Shown piece by piece: positions 1 to 11,091 of a stretch of 64,000 bases of DNA. The notes under the pieces were generated by a model. That model did no database searches and was not told where the DNA came from. It saw nothing but the letters and a program-made list of their open reading frames with translations. The position numbers were made by a program, and so were the translations under genes. Location of the stretch: assembly GCA_037951105.1 (NCBI GenBank), contig JBAMJV010002917.1:108882-172881 (forward strand), written 5' to 3'. Positions within the stretch are counted from its first letter, which is position 1. Each line of letters opens with the position of its first letter. The DNA comes from Echinarachnius parma (Eukaryota > Echinodermata > Echinoidea > Clypeasteroida > Echinarachniidae).

Positions 1-1985
1 AGATGGGGAAGTAGAAGCTCCAGAATGAACGGGACGATGAAGTTCAGCATCCAACAGTGGTGCACATCCTTGGATGTCATCGATGTAGCAGGTAGCCGCG
101 CACTCAAAAACTGTAAAAACAAGGAGATAACATTTCCATGAGATAAGTGGCACGATCATATTTTTAATTTATTACAAAATACCACAACTCACTTATCTTT
201 GGGAGTAACAAATATAAATTAAACTGGAACATGGCCTTATAATTAATAGTATGTTGTTTTGGAGTCAATAAAATAATACTAGTTTAAGGAGGAATTAAAA
301 TATGAGAAATAATGCATCAGACGACTTTGATGGTTTGAGGAGGCATATAAACTTAATCAATTGCCAAGGTACAGAAATCTATACCTGTGGAAAAAAAATT
401 GCAATTTGTTTTGTAAAAGAAAACGCATTAAATTAACTGCAATTTTAAAATGGTTTGAATATATTCTACGTTAAATCAAAACCAAATGAATCGACGATAC
501 AAATCATGATACAACATATAACATCATTCCTACCTTTGAGCTGGGGAAGATGGGGAAGTAGAAGCTCCAGAATGAACGGGACGATGAAGTTCAGCATCCA
601 ACAGTGGTGCACATCCTTGGATGTCATCGATGTAGCAGGTAGCCGCGCACTCAAAAACTGTAAAAACAAGGAGATAACATTTCCATGAGATAAGTGGCAC
701 GATCATATTTTTAATTTATTACAAAATACTACAGCTCACTTATCTTGGTGAGTAACAAATATAAATTAAACTGGAACATGGCCCTATAATTAATAGTATG
801 TTGTTTTGGAGTCAATAAAATAATACTAGTTTAAGGAGGAATTAACGCTGTAACCGATCATCGGATCGGCATGCCGATCACGATCCGATCATACATGATC
901 GGACCGTTTTTGCCGATTTCCGATCATGCAGAAAAAATCGGAAGATCGGATCGGCAACAAAAAAAAAACAAAAAAAAAACAAAAAAAAAAAAAATCATTT
1001 TTTTTTTCTTTGGAAAATGATCCCAAAAAACATAACATATTTTGAGAATATAAATGAATACCAAAGCAACATATATCCATATGAATAAGCCCAAGGTAAT
1101 CTTGTATGGGTATGCTTTCATTTAAAACTGATTACCTCTCCTTTTACAAAATTACTCGCGCCGATTCTGAGCTTAGTCCCATGCGATTCTGATAGGTTAC
1201 GCCAAATTAATCACATGGGACTAAGCTCAGAATCGGCGTGAGTAATTTTGTAAAAGAAGAGGTAATCAGTTTGAAATGAAAGCATATCCGTACAAGATTA
1301 CCTTGGGCTTATTAATATGGATATATGTTGCTTTGGTATTCATTTACATTCCCAAAATGTGTTTTTTGGGATCATTTTCCAAAGAAAAAAAAACGGATTT
1401 TTTATATTAAAAAAAAAAAATTTATTTATTTATTTTAAATTTTTTTTAGCCGATCATATCCGATCCGATCTGCGATCCGATTTCGATGATCAATAAAATT
1501 TTGCCGATCCGATCAATCGATCCGATCATCAAGGTCAGTTACAGCACTAGGAGGAATTAAAATATGAGAAATAATGCATCAGACGACTTTGATGGTTTGA
1601 GGAGGCATATAAACTTAATCAATTGCCAAGGTACAGAAATCTATACCTGTAGTAAAAAAATTGCAATTTGTTTTGTAAAAGAAAACACATTAAATTAACT
1701 GCATATTTTAAAATGGTTTGAATATATTCTACATTAAATCAAAACCAAATGAATAGACGATACAAATCATGATACAACATATAACATCATTCCTACCTTT
1801 GAGCTGGGGAAGATGGGGAAGTAGAAGCTCCAGAATGAACGGGACGATGAAGTTCAGCATCCAACAGTGGTGCACATCCTTGGATGTCATCGATGTAGCA
1901 GGTAGCCGCGCACTCAAAAACTGTAAAAACAAGGAGATAACATTTCCATGAGATAAGTGGCACGATCATATTTTTAATTTATTAC
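1..1985. repeat. Tandem repeat, 546-bp unit, with minus-strand exon-like core
   Basis: Three near-identical units: 1 to about 300, about 300-842, and 1550-1985. Each carries, on the minus strand, a TTTTTACAG acceptor, a 124-base segment and an AAAG|GTAGGA donor (534-657 in the second unit, about 1797-1920 in the third; the first is cut by the window edge). The frame beginning FECAATCYIDDIQGCAPLLD stays open across the segment. Similarity over introns as well as the core implies recent duplication. Confidence 0.75.
843..1549. mobile_element. hAT-type MITE, 707 bp, with exact 8-bp target duplication
   Basis: Ends TAACGCTGTAAC and GTTACAGCACTA form imperfect 12-bp terminal inverted repeats. GGAGGAAT is duplicated at 835-842 and 1550-1557. 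The empty site is preserved in the neighbouring repeat unit (about 291-306). Subterminal sequence is rich in GATCGGATCGGC motifs, and a second inverted repeat occupies about 1129-1268. No transposase. Confidence 0.88.
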
Positions 1986-2178
1986 AAAATACCACTTATC
2001 TTGGTGAGTAACAAATAAAAATTACAATGAAAATGGCCCTCTAATTAATGGAATGTTCTTTTGAAGTCAATAATTTTCAGCTGAAACATATTCAGGATAT
2101 AATAAATTAAATTCATATACTTGTAAAAAAAACACTGATTTCATTGCATTTCACGATTTAATATTTAATCATTCATAC

Positions 2179-2285
2179 CTTTGAGAAATGAGGGGACGAT
2201 AACAGCATCAACAAGAGTGCACATTGTGGGGTGTCAGTGATGTACGGTACAAGGCCACCAGGATATCCGCATTCAACACCAAGTA
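2179..2285 (-). CDS. Possible diverged exon related to the 1-1923 repeat
   Basis: Minus strand: acceptor TTAACAG, donor AAAG|GTATGA, open in the frame LGVECGYPGGLVPYITDTPQ CALLLMLL. It aligns with the exon-like segments in the repeats (ECAATCYIDDIQGCAPLL). Lengths differ (107 versus 124 bases), so end phases differ and at least one copy cannot be a drop-in exon. Function unknown. Confidence 0.3.
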
Positions 2286-2710
2286 CTGTTAACACAAAAG
2301 GATATATCTTTTTTATTGAGCTGTTATTCGTGATAATTACAATGCACTCACCAAAGATCACTTCAGTATCTCTGGTGTGTTGCTCAAAAACACTATAATA
2401 ATGATCAGGGCTCTCTATTCAATATATTCATTCACTCATTCTTGTGTTGCGGGTCGTGTAGCATATCAAAAGATATAAGAATTAACATAATTTAACCTGT
2501 AAATACAAATATGTGACTCCCACTGCTTTCAGTGCTACACCTCATTACCGGGATGACCATAAATTTTTTAAACTTTAAAGATGATTTAGTCAAATTAATA
2601 GTCAAATTAATAGCAAATTATTTAAAATGTCCGGGCCCTCCAGCTGATCTGACGACCATTAATTTCAAAGTTCAATAGATGTGGGGCAATTTGCATAATG
2701 TACATACCTA

Positions 2711-2861
2711 GATTTGTAAGCTGAAAAAGCTGACCGAGTGTAAACTATTGCTAGCCAAGCCATGCCCTCCCTAGCATAGAGCCTGAGGAATGCTGAAGAA
2801 TCGATCCCTGGAACTGGACAGAGTTCACTCTTCATGTGGCCTACATCGTGCGATGTCACCT
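2711..2861 (-). CDS. Possible exon of an unrecognised minus-strand gene
   Basis: An open frame lies between a CCACCAG acceptor and a CTAG|GTATGT donor, encoding VTSHDVGHMKSELCPVPGID and then AFLRLYAREGMAWLAIVYTR. Both other frames have stops. I do not recognise the product. Its phase does not join directly to the exon-like segment at 2179-2285, so an intermediate exon is missing or this call is wrong. Confidence 0.3.
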
Positions 2862-3264
2862 GGTGGCACTGTCGCCACCATGTCCCTCTGTGTGTGGATA
2901 TAAGAACAATTTAAAAGTCAAGTCTCAAGACACTAAAACATAATCATGATAATAATTAATAGTTTTACTTTTACTGTATATTCAAATACTACTGCCATAA
3001 ATATAATAGTAAATACTACTAGACCGTGACGTGCCCAGGAGGTGTGCAGCGAAACACTTTTTAACGTTGGTTTAGATAGATGTAGCGTAATATCCAGGTA
3101 CATGTACATACCCTTTCAAATTAGAATTAGTCCAATCTCTAATTAATATAATAATTATTTACACAGCGTGTTGGCGTTGCAACCGACACTTTGTCACACT
3201 CACAGCATCCATCATTCAATCATGTTTTCTCATGTTTAAAAATGAAATGCATGTTAACTATAGT

Positions 3265-3475
3265 ACTATTATTATTATTATTATTATTTATTTATTCGGC
3301 ATTACAAACAAGTACAATGTATAACGATACAAAATTAATAGTGAATTTACAAAACAAACAAAAAAGAAAACATAAAAAAGCACCCCTGGCCCTGGTGAAG
3401 CTGCCTGGCGCTGGCAGGAAAAAACAAATCTTGCATTTCTGTAAAGTGTAATGTAAGTTGTAACCCAGGCCATGG
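3265..3475 (-). mobile_element. Possible short retroposon 3' end
   Basis: An (ATT)n run followed by TTATTTATTCGGCATTACAA resembles the simple-repeat tail of a minus-strand non-LTR element. No coding remnant is recognised. Confidence 0.25.
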
Positions 3476-3844
3476 GTCTTTCTCAGACGAAGGTAGAGTT
3501 TACGTTAGTGACAGTCAAAAGAGTATGTTTTATAATATGTTTCAAGCTTACGTTATGAAGCAGTATAGCCAAATTGGCCTTAGGCATAGCCCATAAATCG
3601 ACATTATAAGAAATGTCGATTCACAATTTCACACCCCTCGGCCTCACGTCACCAGTGCAGTCTCCAGGCCATGGCATGGATGGGATGGTGCAGCTGCAGC
3701 GGCCCATCGTAAAACTACTTCGGAAAAGTATATTTTTCTAAAATAAACTGCCAGCGATTCATCTAAAATATGAGCAAAATAATTTCCACTCGTATCGTTA
3801 CAAGTATAAACTACAAAATCTTAAAATCGAACAATAAACGTGGA

Positions 3845-4015
3845 AACTCACCGCTGTATTGTTTGACTTTTATTTGAGGTCCGATCAGCTGTGCACACAA
3901 TAACAACATCGCAGCTCACACGTGTGTTGCACACGAGCTGCTCGCTCTTGCTGGCCTGGCGCCGATGGCAAGGCTTGAGCGCATGCGCAGAACCTCATCG
4001 AACGAATGACGTCAT
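3845..4015 (-). promoter_or_regulatory. Candidate promoter with NRF1 and CRE sites, minus-strand first exon
   Basis: A perfect NRF1-type core GCGCATGCGC lies at 3979-3988 and a consensus CRE TGACGTCA at 4007-4014, in a locally GC-richer patch. On the minus strand an excellent donor AGCG|GTGAGTTT marks an exon end at 3852. A further minus-strand exon may lie at about 3655-3742 (acceptor TTTATTTTAG, ATG at about 3706, donor GAC|GTGAGG). The promoter could also be bidirectional and serve PHF12. Confidence 0.45.
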
Positions 4016-4029
4016 ATGAAATGAGTTCG

Positions 4030-5183
4030 CTGACTACAAACTTCCTTGTTTAAGGGCTATATTCAATAGCGATTTTCTCAAAAACTGCTGGAGAATCCCA
4101 GCTAAAACTTTCAGAGAACTTGTAGTGTACCTTCATGAATATGCATGAGCAAGATCGACATCGCTGCACACCGCCCATGGATATGTCAGAAAAAAATAGA
4201 TAGTGTGTTTTCCGTGTCTCTGATTTCATAACATGGCGATATCTCATGACTTATTCCATCAAATTTCATATTTTTTGGATGTGTGTAAAGTTTGTGTAAA
4301 TCGTAGATCAAATGGAAAGTTTTAGGGCAAAATTCTGACGCTACGCGATGCAATCAGAATGTAAAGTTTTTCACTTTTTGTAAACACACTCTCGCACGTG
4401 CGTAGAAGTCCGTTACGTATTCAAAAGGTTCGGTGCGTTAATGAGATGCAAATTGGGGTACTGAGCTGGGACTGTCTTGGCCAAAATCTTCTCACAAAAT
4501 TTTGTAACCAACCATGAAAGATCTGTGTCAGCAGATGTTAACGCACTAGTGAGAAACATCAAGTAGATGGAGTACTGAGCATGCCAGACAGGTTGTGCTT
4601 TGTGTTTGATACCATTAGCTGCAAGGTCATTGATGGAGGTCAAAGCAAGAATGATGGTGGCTAGCCTTGTTTACCAGTCACTTGAAGCATACCATCAAGG
4701 GAGTGTATTATCTTTTACATGATCATATTCCTCACTACTATACAATGAACTATCATACTTGTAATGAAAATAAGTTTGTATTATTTCACAAAATGAAAGA
4801 AATGTCCATTGCAAAACATGATCACAAACAGGTTTAGCATTATTTTATGGTTAGACAAGTACTATCTATCAAGTAAAATGGTGAGTGTTCTAACTTTTAA
4901 GTCTGTTGTGTTTGTTCAAATTCTTATGAAGGTGCTCTCTTTTCCCCCCACCCCCATACCTCCAAAAATGCACTGATAATGTACTTGTAATGTAAAGTGT
5001 CGTGACATGAAGTCTTGCATGCCTATTAGAAAATAAATGGAATTTACATAATTTTACGTGTAAAATTATGGTACAGTAAATCTATTATTGAGGACATTTT
5101 TAGCCTTTTTTTGTTCCAATTTGTGCCAATGTTTTTGTTATTTACATGTGAATATCTATTTTTCTTCTCTCTCTTTTTTTCAG
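4030..5183. other. No recognised gene or repeat
   Basis: AT-rich sequence between the candidate promoter and the first visible PHF12 exon. I searched it by eye for the missing PHD1 exons (Cys-x-x-Cys pairs with PHF12 context) and saw none. Confidence 0.5.
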
Positions 5184-5256
5184 TAACCCTCCCATCACTG
5201 AAGAAGACCTGCCCTCTGGAGAATGGTTGTGTCACAGATGCACGGTTGCTCCCCAG
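5184..5256 (+). CDS. PHF12: PHF12 exon: C-terminal half of PHD finger 1
   Basis: After a polypyrimidine-CAG acceptor the exon reads [20 protein letters not shown], the characteristic last third of PHD1 with the W-x-C-x-x-C ligand pair. The donor is CAG|GTAAGC. The exon is entered with one leftover base, so an upstream coding exon must exist; it is not visible in 4030-5183. Confidence 0.93.
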
Positions 5257-8200
5257 GTAAGCATTTAACCTGCTCCCTTCGAGTTTCTGAAATCCCCATA
5301 GACTTTGTACACAACCCACACGGTTCCCGTAGTCAAGCGGTTAAAGTGATCCATTAACTTTATAGGATTGTTCCAATTTAAGGTTTATTTTATATGACAG
5401 AATGTTACATTGCCTCTTTTTTGAGAGCAGAATTATTATTATTTATCCATTGTGTAAATTATAGGGATTTCAGCTGTAAGTAATGAATGCAACATTCCTG
5501 GTGGGGCTGCAAGCCTGCAACTGCGCTTGATGTATCTATATGCATAATTTCCCTGTATTCATGAACATTCAATCTCGCCCAGCCAGTCCCCTAGCACTAA
5601 CTATCATACAGTTGTGTATTACTAACATTTTGTGAAATTGCCTCTTTTTGAGAGCAGAATTATTATTATTTATCCATTGTGTTAATTATAGGGATTTCAG
5701 CTATAAGTAATGAATACTACATTTCTTCTCGTGGGGCTGCAATAGCAATGATGTATGGATGTACATCATTTATCTGTGTTCATAAACGTTTAGTCTCATT
5801 CAGCCAGCACCCTAGCAAGTGAAATGTATGCAGTACTAGTGAGTGTGGACTGCCCAAATACTGCATTATTGGACTCACTAGTATACAGTTTAGTGTCAAG
5901 TGTAACATTTGGTGAAATGTGCCTCTTTTTTTTAGAACAGAATTATTATTTTTACCATTTTGTAAATTATTGGGGTGCCAGCTATAAGTAATGAATACAA
6001 CATTTATTGTGGGGCTGCAATAGCACTGATGTATGGATGTACATAATTTCTCTGTGTTCATGAACATTCAGTCTCACCCAGCCAGCCCCCTAGCAAGTGA
6101 AATGTATGCAGTCTCGACTGTGCAAATACTGCATTATTAGACTCACTAGCATGCAGTTGAGTGTGTGTATAAACGTTTTGTGAAATTGCCTCTTTTTGAG
6201 AGCAGAAGTGAGCAGAATGTGCTTTGGCTAGAAACAAAATTATGCCTTGTTCATGTTTGATTGTATGATATGAAGGTTTTCTCTGCTTCTTTTTAACATA
6301 CCAGTTGTCAAGCTCAGTTTCATATTTTTTTTCTTTTTCTTACTATTCATCCGAAAAAGAAATTAAAGGTAATATAAATAAAAAGTATTGTTTAACTACC
6401 GATTCTTATTCCCACAATACTGTAAAAATTGTCATTCATTAATAATGGCTAATCTGAAAAATGGGGGAAAATAGGCTAGAGAAGCAGTCTATTGTCTGGT
6501 AATTGATTACTTATCTGCGTACAGAGTATAAAATGTTTCAGATGTTCGCTGCCAAAGTACAACTTACATTCATTCAATAATGATTATTATGATGATGGTA
6601 GTTAAGATGATATATGATGATGATACTTGTAATTAGGCTTGGGCGGTTCTGCCCCAGCGTGGAGTCGATTCCGGTTCCATACCCATGTCTCACTTCTGAG
6701 CGGAATCGGTTCTCAGATCGTACACATAATTCATACCTGCAAAATCACACAATCATACCCTCTGTGTACATGGGAAGTACATCGGTTCCGAGCGAGAGAT
6801 AACCATTAGTACAATGGTGAACTTTCTAGAAGACTGTCTGTGCAGTGTGCGAGAGACGAGGAGAGTGTGTCTGTGCGTGAGACACGGCGGTTTCATGCGT
6901 TCAATAAGTAAATGATGCTGGGCCGCGCTATATAGTTTGCGTCTATTCCGATTATGACCGAGGAGAGTCGGGATTAGAGCCGACTCTCCCCTTCTATCGC
7001 GAGTCAATAGACACAGAATCGGTTACTCGGTTCTACGCTATTCAGGAATCGAGGGCCGATTCCCATTTCTGGAGTCGAGTAGAATCGGGTAATCGGTTCT
7101 CACCCCCAAGCCTACTTGTAATGCTGCTAATGATGATGATATTGAAGAAGGTGATGTTGTGATAATGATAGCGTCTGCGTTGATGATGATTGAAGTGATG
7201 ATTTTGATAGTGGTCATGAGGCTGATGATAATGGGGATGTTGATTATGGTAATGATATTGACGGAAGTGATATTTTTGGTAGTGATAATGATGATGATTA
7301 TGACAACGATTATTTCTATTATTTCCCTTTCTAGCCTCTGGATGTGCCCGAGGCGACGCTGTCTGACACGATCCGTTCCATCGAGAAGACGGAGCGAGAG
7401 AAGCGTGAGAAGGAAGTCATTTCCATGGCAACAGACAGGGAGAAGGCGATGGCCGGAGCGACGAGGCAGAGGCTCAACGATCGACTGAACGACAGGTTGA
7501 TGAGGGAAGGGAGGTCTTGTCTGAGACTAGCACAGCTACAGGCTTACAAGTAAGAACAGTTGGATATTAAAGGGATATAGTAAGTTTGTTGACATGTGCT
7601 AAAACTATCGACGAGTTGATCAAATGTGTATTTCTGTGATCCAATATGTCCACTGTCCACGAAAGAAAATTTCAGAAAACTGAAAACAGTTCCATGCTTC
7701 TATTGGTAATACCAATAATATACCAATTATTGGTAACAAGATATATGAGAAGCTTTGTGGATTTTGACAATGTTACTAGATCCCTTTAATAAAGAACAAA
7801 TTCAGAGGGTGGGGAATGTAGTTTTTCTTTTGCTACAGTTCTACAGTTTGGAATACTTTGCTAGTAGACTTGAGGTTGTCTCATGCAGTAGAGATACTTT
7901 TAACCATCTTAAAAAGTATTATGCCTGAAAAGTCTTTTTCCTTGAATCAAAATACTGCCTTTTTAAAATCTCATGTAGAAGTCATTGGTGCAGTGTCCCT
8001 TAAGATAACAGTTTCTATGTAATTTTTAATTTCCTCTTCGAATTCAGGGAAGCGCAAATGGAGGCGGGAATCATTCCAAAGGATGCACCCCAAGAGGGAG
8101 TGGCGAAGGAGACGGCTGATCCACCCCAGGACGAGACGGACAACGACAAAGACGAGAAGATGGAGGTGGAGATACAGCAGGAGATCGTAACGAAGGAGCC

Positions 8201-10936
8201 GGAGGAGGAGAAGAAAGACGAGGAAGCAGATGAGCAGGCGTACATCAACTTCGAGAACCCCCTCGCTTATCTCATCAAGGCAGTGGCCATTCAGAACCCT
8301 AAACAGTTCTCCCTCCCTCCGGAGATGATGCAGCATGCACCCCTGCCAGGTAAAATGAGATTGTCTTACCTTACATAACTATTAACTCAGGTTTTGTTTG
8401 GAATGTTCCATAACATTTTGGGGATCAAATGTAATGTTAATTTGATAACCCTCTCGCTTATCTCATCAAGGCAGTGTCCTTCAGAACCCAAAGCAGTTCT
8501 CCCTCCCTCCGGAGATGATGCAGCATGCGCCCCTGTCAGGTAAAATGGGATTGTCTGATACCATTTCAGCTAGAGATAACGATCAATCATGTTAGGCCCT
8601 ATATAAATTGAGTATTGACTATATTATAATTATGTTATTAACTTGTGTCTTAGTGGGAATGTACCATAAGACTTTGGGAGTTGATGGTAGTGTTCATTCA
8701 TAGCAGAAAAAGTGACCCCTCTTTGACTACCCTATAAAGGCAGCGGCCATTTAGAAACTGATGCAGTTCTCACTCCCTCTGCAGAACTGCAGAATGCTCC
8801 ACTTCCAGGTAAATTGGAGTTCCTAGCCCTATTACAAGGCTCCACACTAACTTTTTTCTCTACTGGCCCGTTTGGGCAAGTGAAATCATAGATTTTTAAA
8901 TTTTACTTGGCCAAAACAGAAAATTGACTTGCCCGCTTACTTCTTGATGAGATTTACGACCACTTTGAATTGCCCGTTGAATAATTCTCTAGTTGTAACA
9001 ATTTATATCTATTTCTATATTTGAATAAAGCATAAGAGTGGAGATGGTGCAAATGTATAACACATGAAGCGAAACAATTAATATAAAAAATAAACTTGAA
9101 TTTTGTTTTCTTGGATTATCGATCTGCAGGCACAATACGAATAAAGAGGAAAGAGGAGTTGTCCAAGAACTACAAGAAACCAAACGAGATGGACAACATG
9201 ATGGTGCCTCTCACTGCTAAACATAGCCAATCAAACAGCCACTATATACAGGGTGGCCCAGAAAGAATGCAACACCTACGATCGTTAATTTCATCAACAT
9301 CATCGACCAAATGTCATTGTTTTTTGTTTGATTGGGTAGAACATTCTTTTTCCAACAAAATGATACCATGAGCATTGATTTTGGGTAAGGCGTTTGGATC
9401 CTAGGGCCATTTTTCTGAGGCAATGTCGTTTCGTAAATTTGCTACTTTTTGTCTCCAGCGATCCTCGGAACACGGAGGCATTCTCGCTCCACGGCCTCCC
9501 ATAGACAGAAGAACCGCATGACTGCTCTCCCTTCGATAAGGAAGACAATGTGAGCCATACCTTACGGGGTACTCAATTACGCAACATTGTCTTCCTTATC
9601 AAAGGGAGAGCAGTCATGCGGTTCTTCTGTCTATGGGAGGCCGTGGGGCGAGAATGTCTCAAGTGTTTAGAGGATCGCTGGAGACGAAAAAGTAGCAAAT
9701 TTAGGAAACGACATTGCCTCAGAAAAATGGCCCTAGGATCCAAACGCCTTACCCAAAATCAATGCTCATGGTATCATTTTGTTGGGAAAAGAATGTTCTA
9801 CCCAATCAAACAAAAAACAATGACATTTGGTCGATGATGTTGATGAAATTAACGATCGTAGGTGTTGCATTCTTTCTGGGCCACCCTGTATAGTGTGAAC
9901 AACTTTCAATATGCCTACTGTCCATGGATTTGTAATTCACTCCACTTATTTATTTACCCGTTTTTTTTTTCTGTCACCAGGCACAATTAGAAGGAAGAGA
10001 AAAGAGGAGTTGTCCAAGAATTACAAGAAACCCCACGAGATGGACAACATGATGGTGCCCCTCCCGGCCAAGGTCTGCTTCACCTGTAACAAGTAAGTCA
10101 TGAGTAATCAATGTACCATCAAACCTGTCTTAGTGGCCACCTGTCTATAGCAGCCATTCTGCCTGAAGACATCAACAAAAGGTTTGTATCAATGTACCAT
10201 CAAACCTGTCTTAGTGGCCACCTGTCTATAGCAGCCAACCTTCCTGCAGAGACCACCAAACAGATTTTATAGAACTTGTCTATAGTGGCCACTTTTTGTT
10301 TTCCCCCTTAGATGGTCAATACATACAGGATTAACTGTATTCATTTCATTGGCCAAACAAAGACTTACAGTAACAATGATGATGATGATGACATTCAAAA
10401 TTATAAGTCATAAGAAAATGATAACAGTGATAAACTAGAATGCAGCACTCAGGGAGTGCATATACCTCGGCCAATAGTGAAGTCTTTGGCCAAATATATG
10501 TAAATTCTCCTTTTTTTGCAACCTTGACCTTTACCTTTGACCTTGGATGCTGAAAATTGAATGGATTCTATCCAAGAATGACAGAAAGCTTTCATGAAAA
10601 ATTGTTTGTGATATCTGCAAAATTGTAAGCAGGAGACTGTTCATGAACAAACACACACACATACACAGAACCGAAAAACATAACCTCCTGCAACTTTGTT
10701 GGTAGAGGTAACAATACCAAAGATAGAAATACTGCCATATATATGTAACTGGTTGCATTGTCTGAACACAAACTAATATTTTCTCTTCTGTAGGTCTTGT
10801 CGTGTGGCGATGCTACTCCAATGTGACTACTGTCCCCTCCTCTTCCATCGAGACTGTCTGAACCCTCCGATCACCTCGCTACCAACTGGGAGGTGGATGT
10901 GTCCAAATCATCCTGAGCATGGCATGGTAAGAGTGG

Positions 10937-10974
<38 letters not shown>

Positions 10975-11017
10975 GTGATGGTGATGGTGATGGTGATGGT
11001 GATGGTGATGGTGATGG

Positions 11018-11091
<74 letters not shown>

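Noticed and set aside
9130-9371. Alternative live exon instead of 9981-10092
   Set aside because: Acceptor and frame are intact but the donor and the PHD2 cysteines are missing, so it cannot replace the downstream copy.
9550-9837. 95-codon frame and its mirror on the minus strand
   Set aside because: Formed by the two arms of the mariner-type fold-back element.
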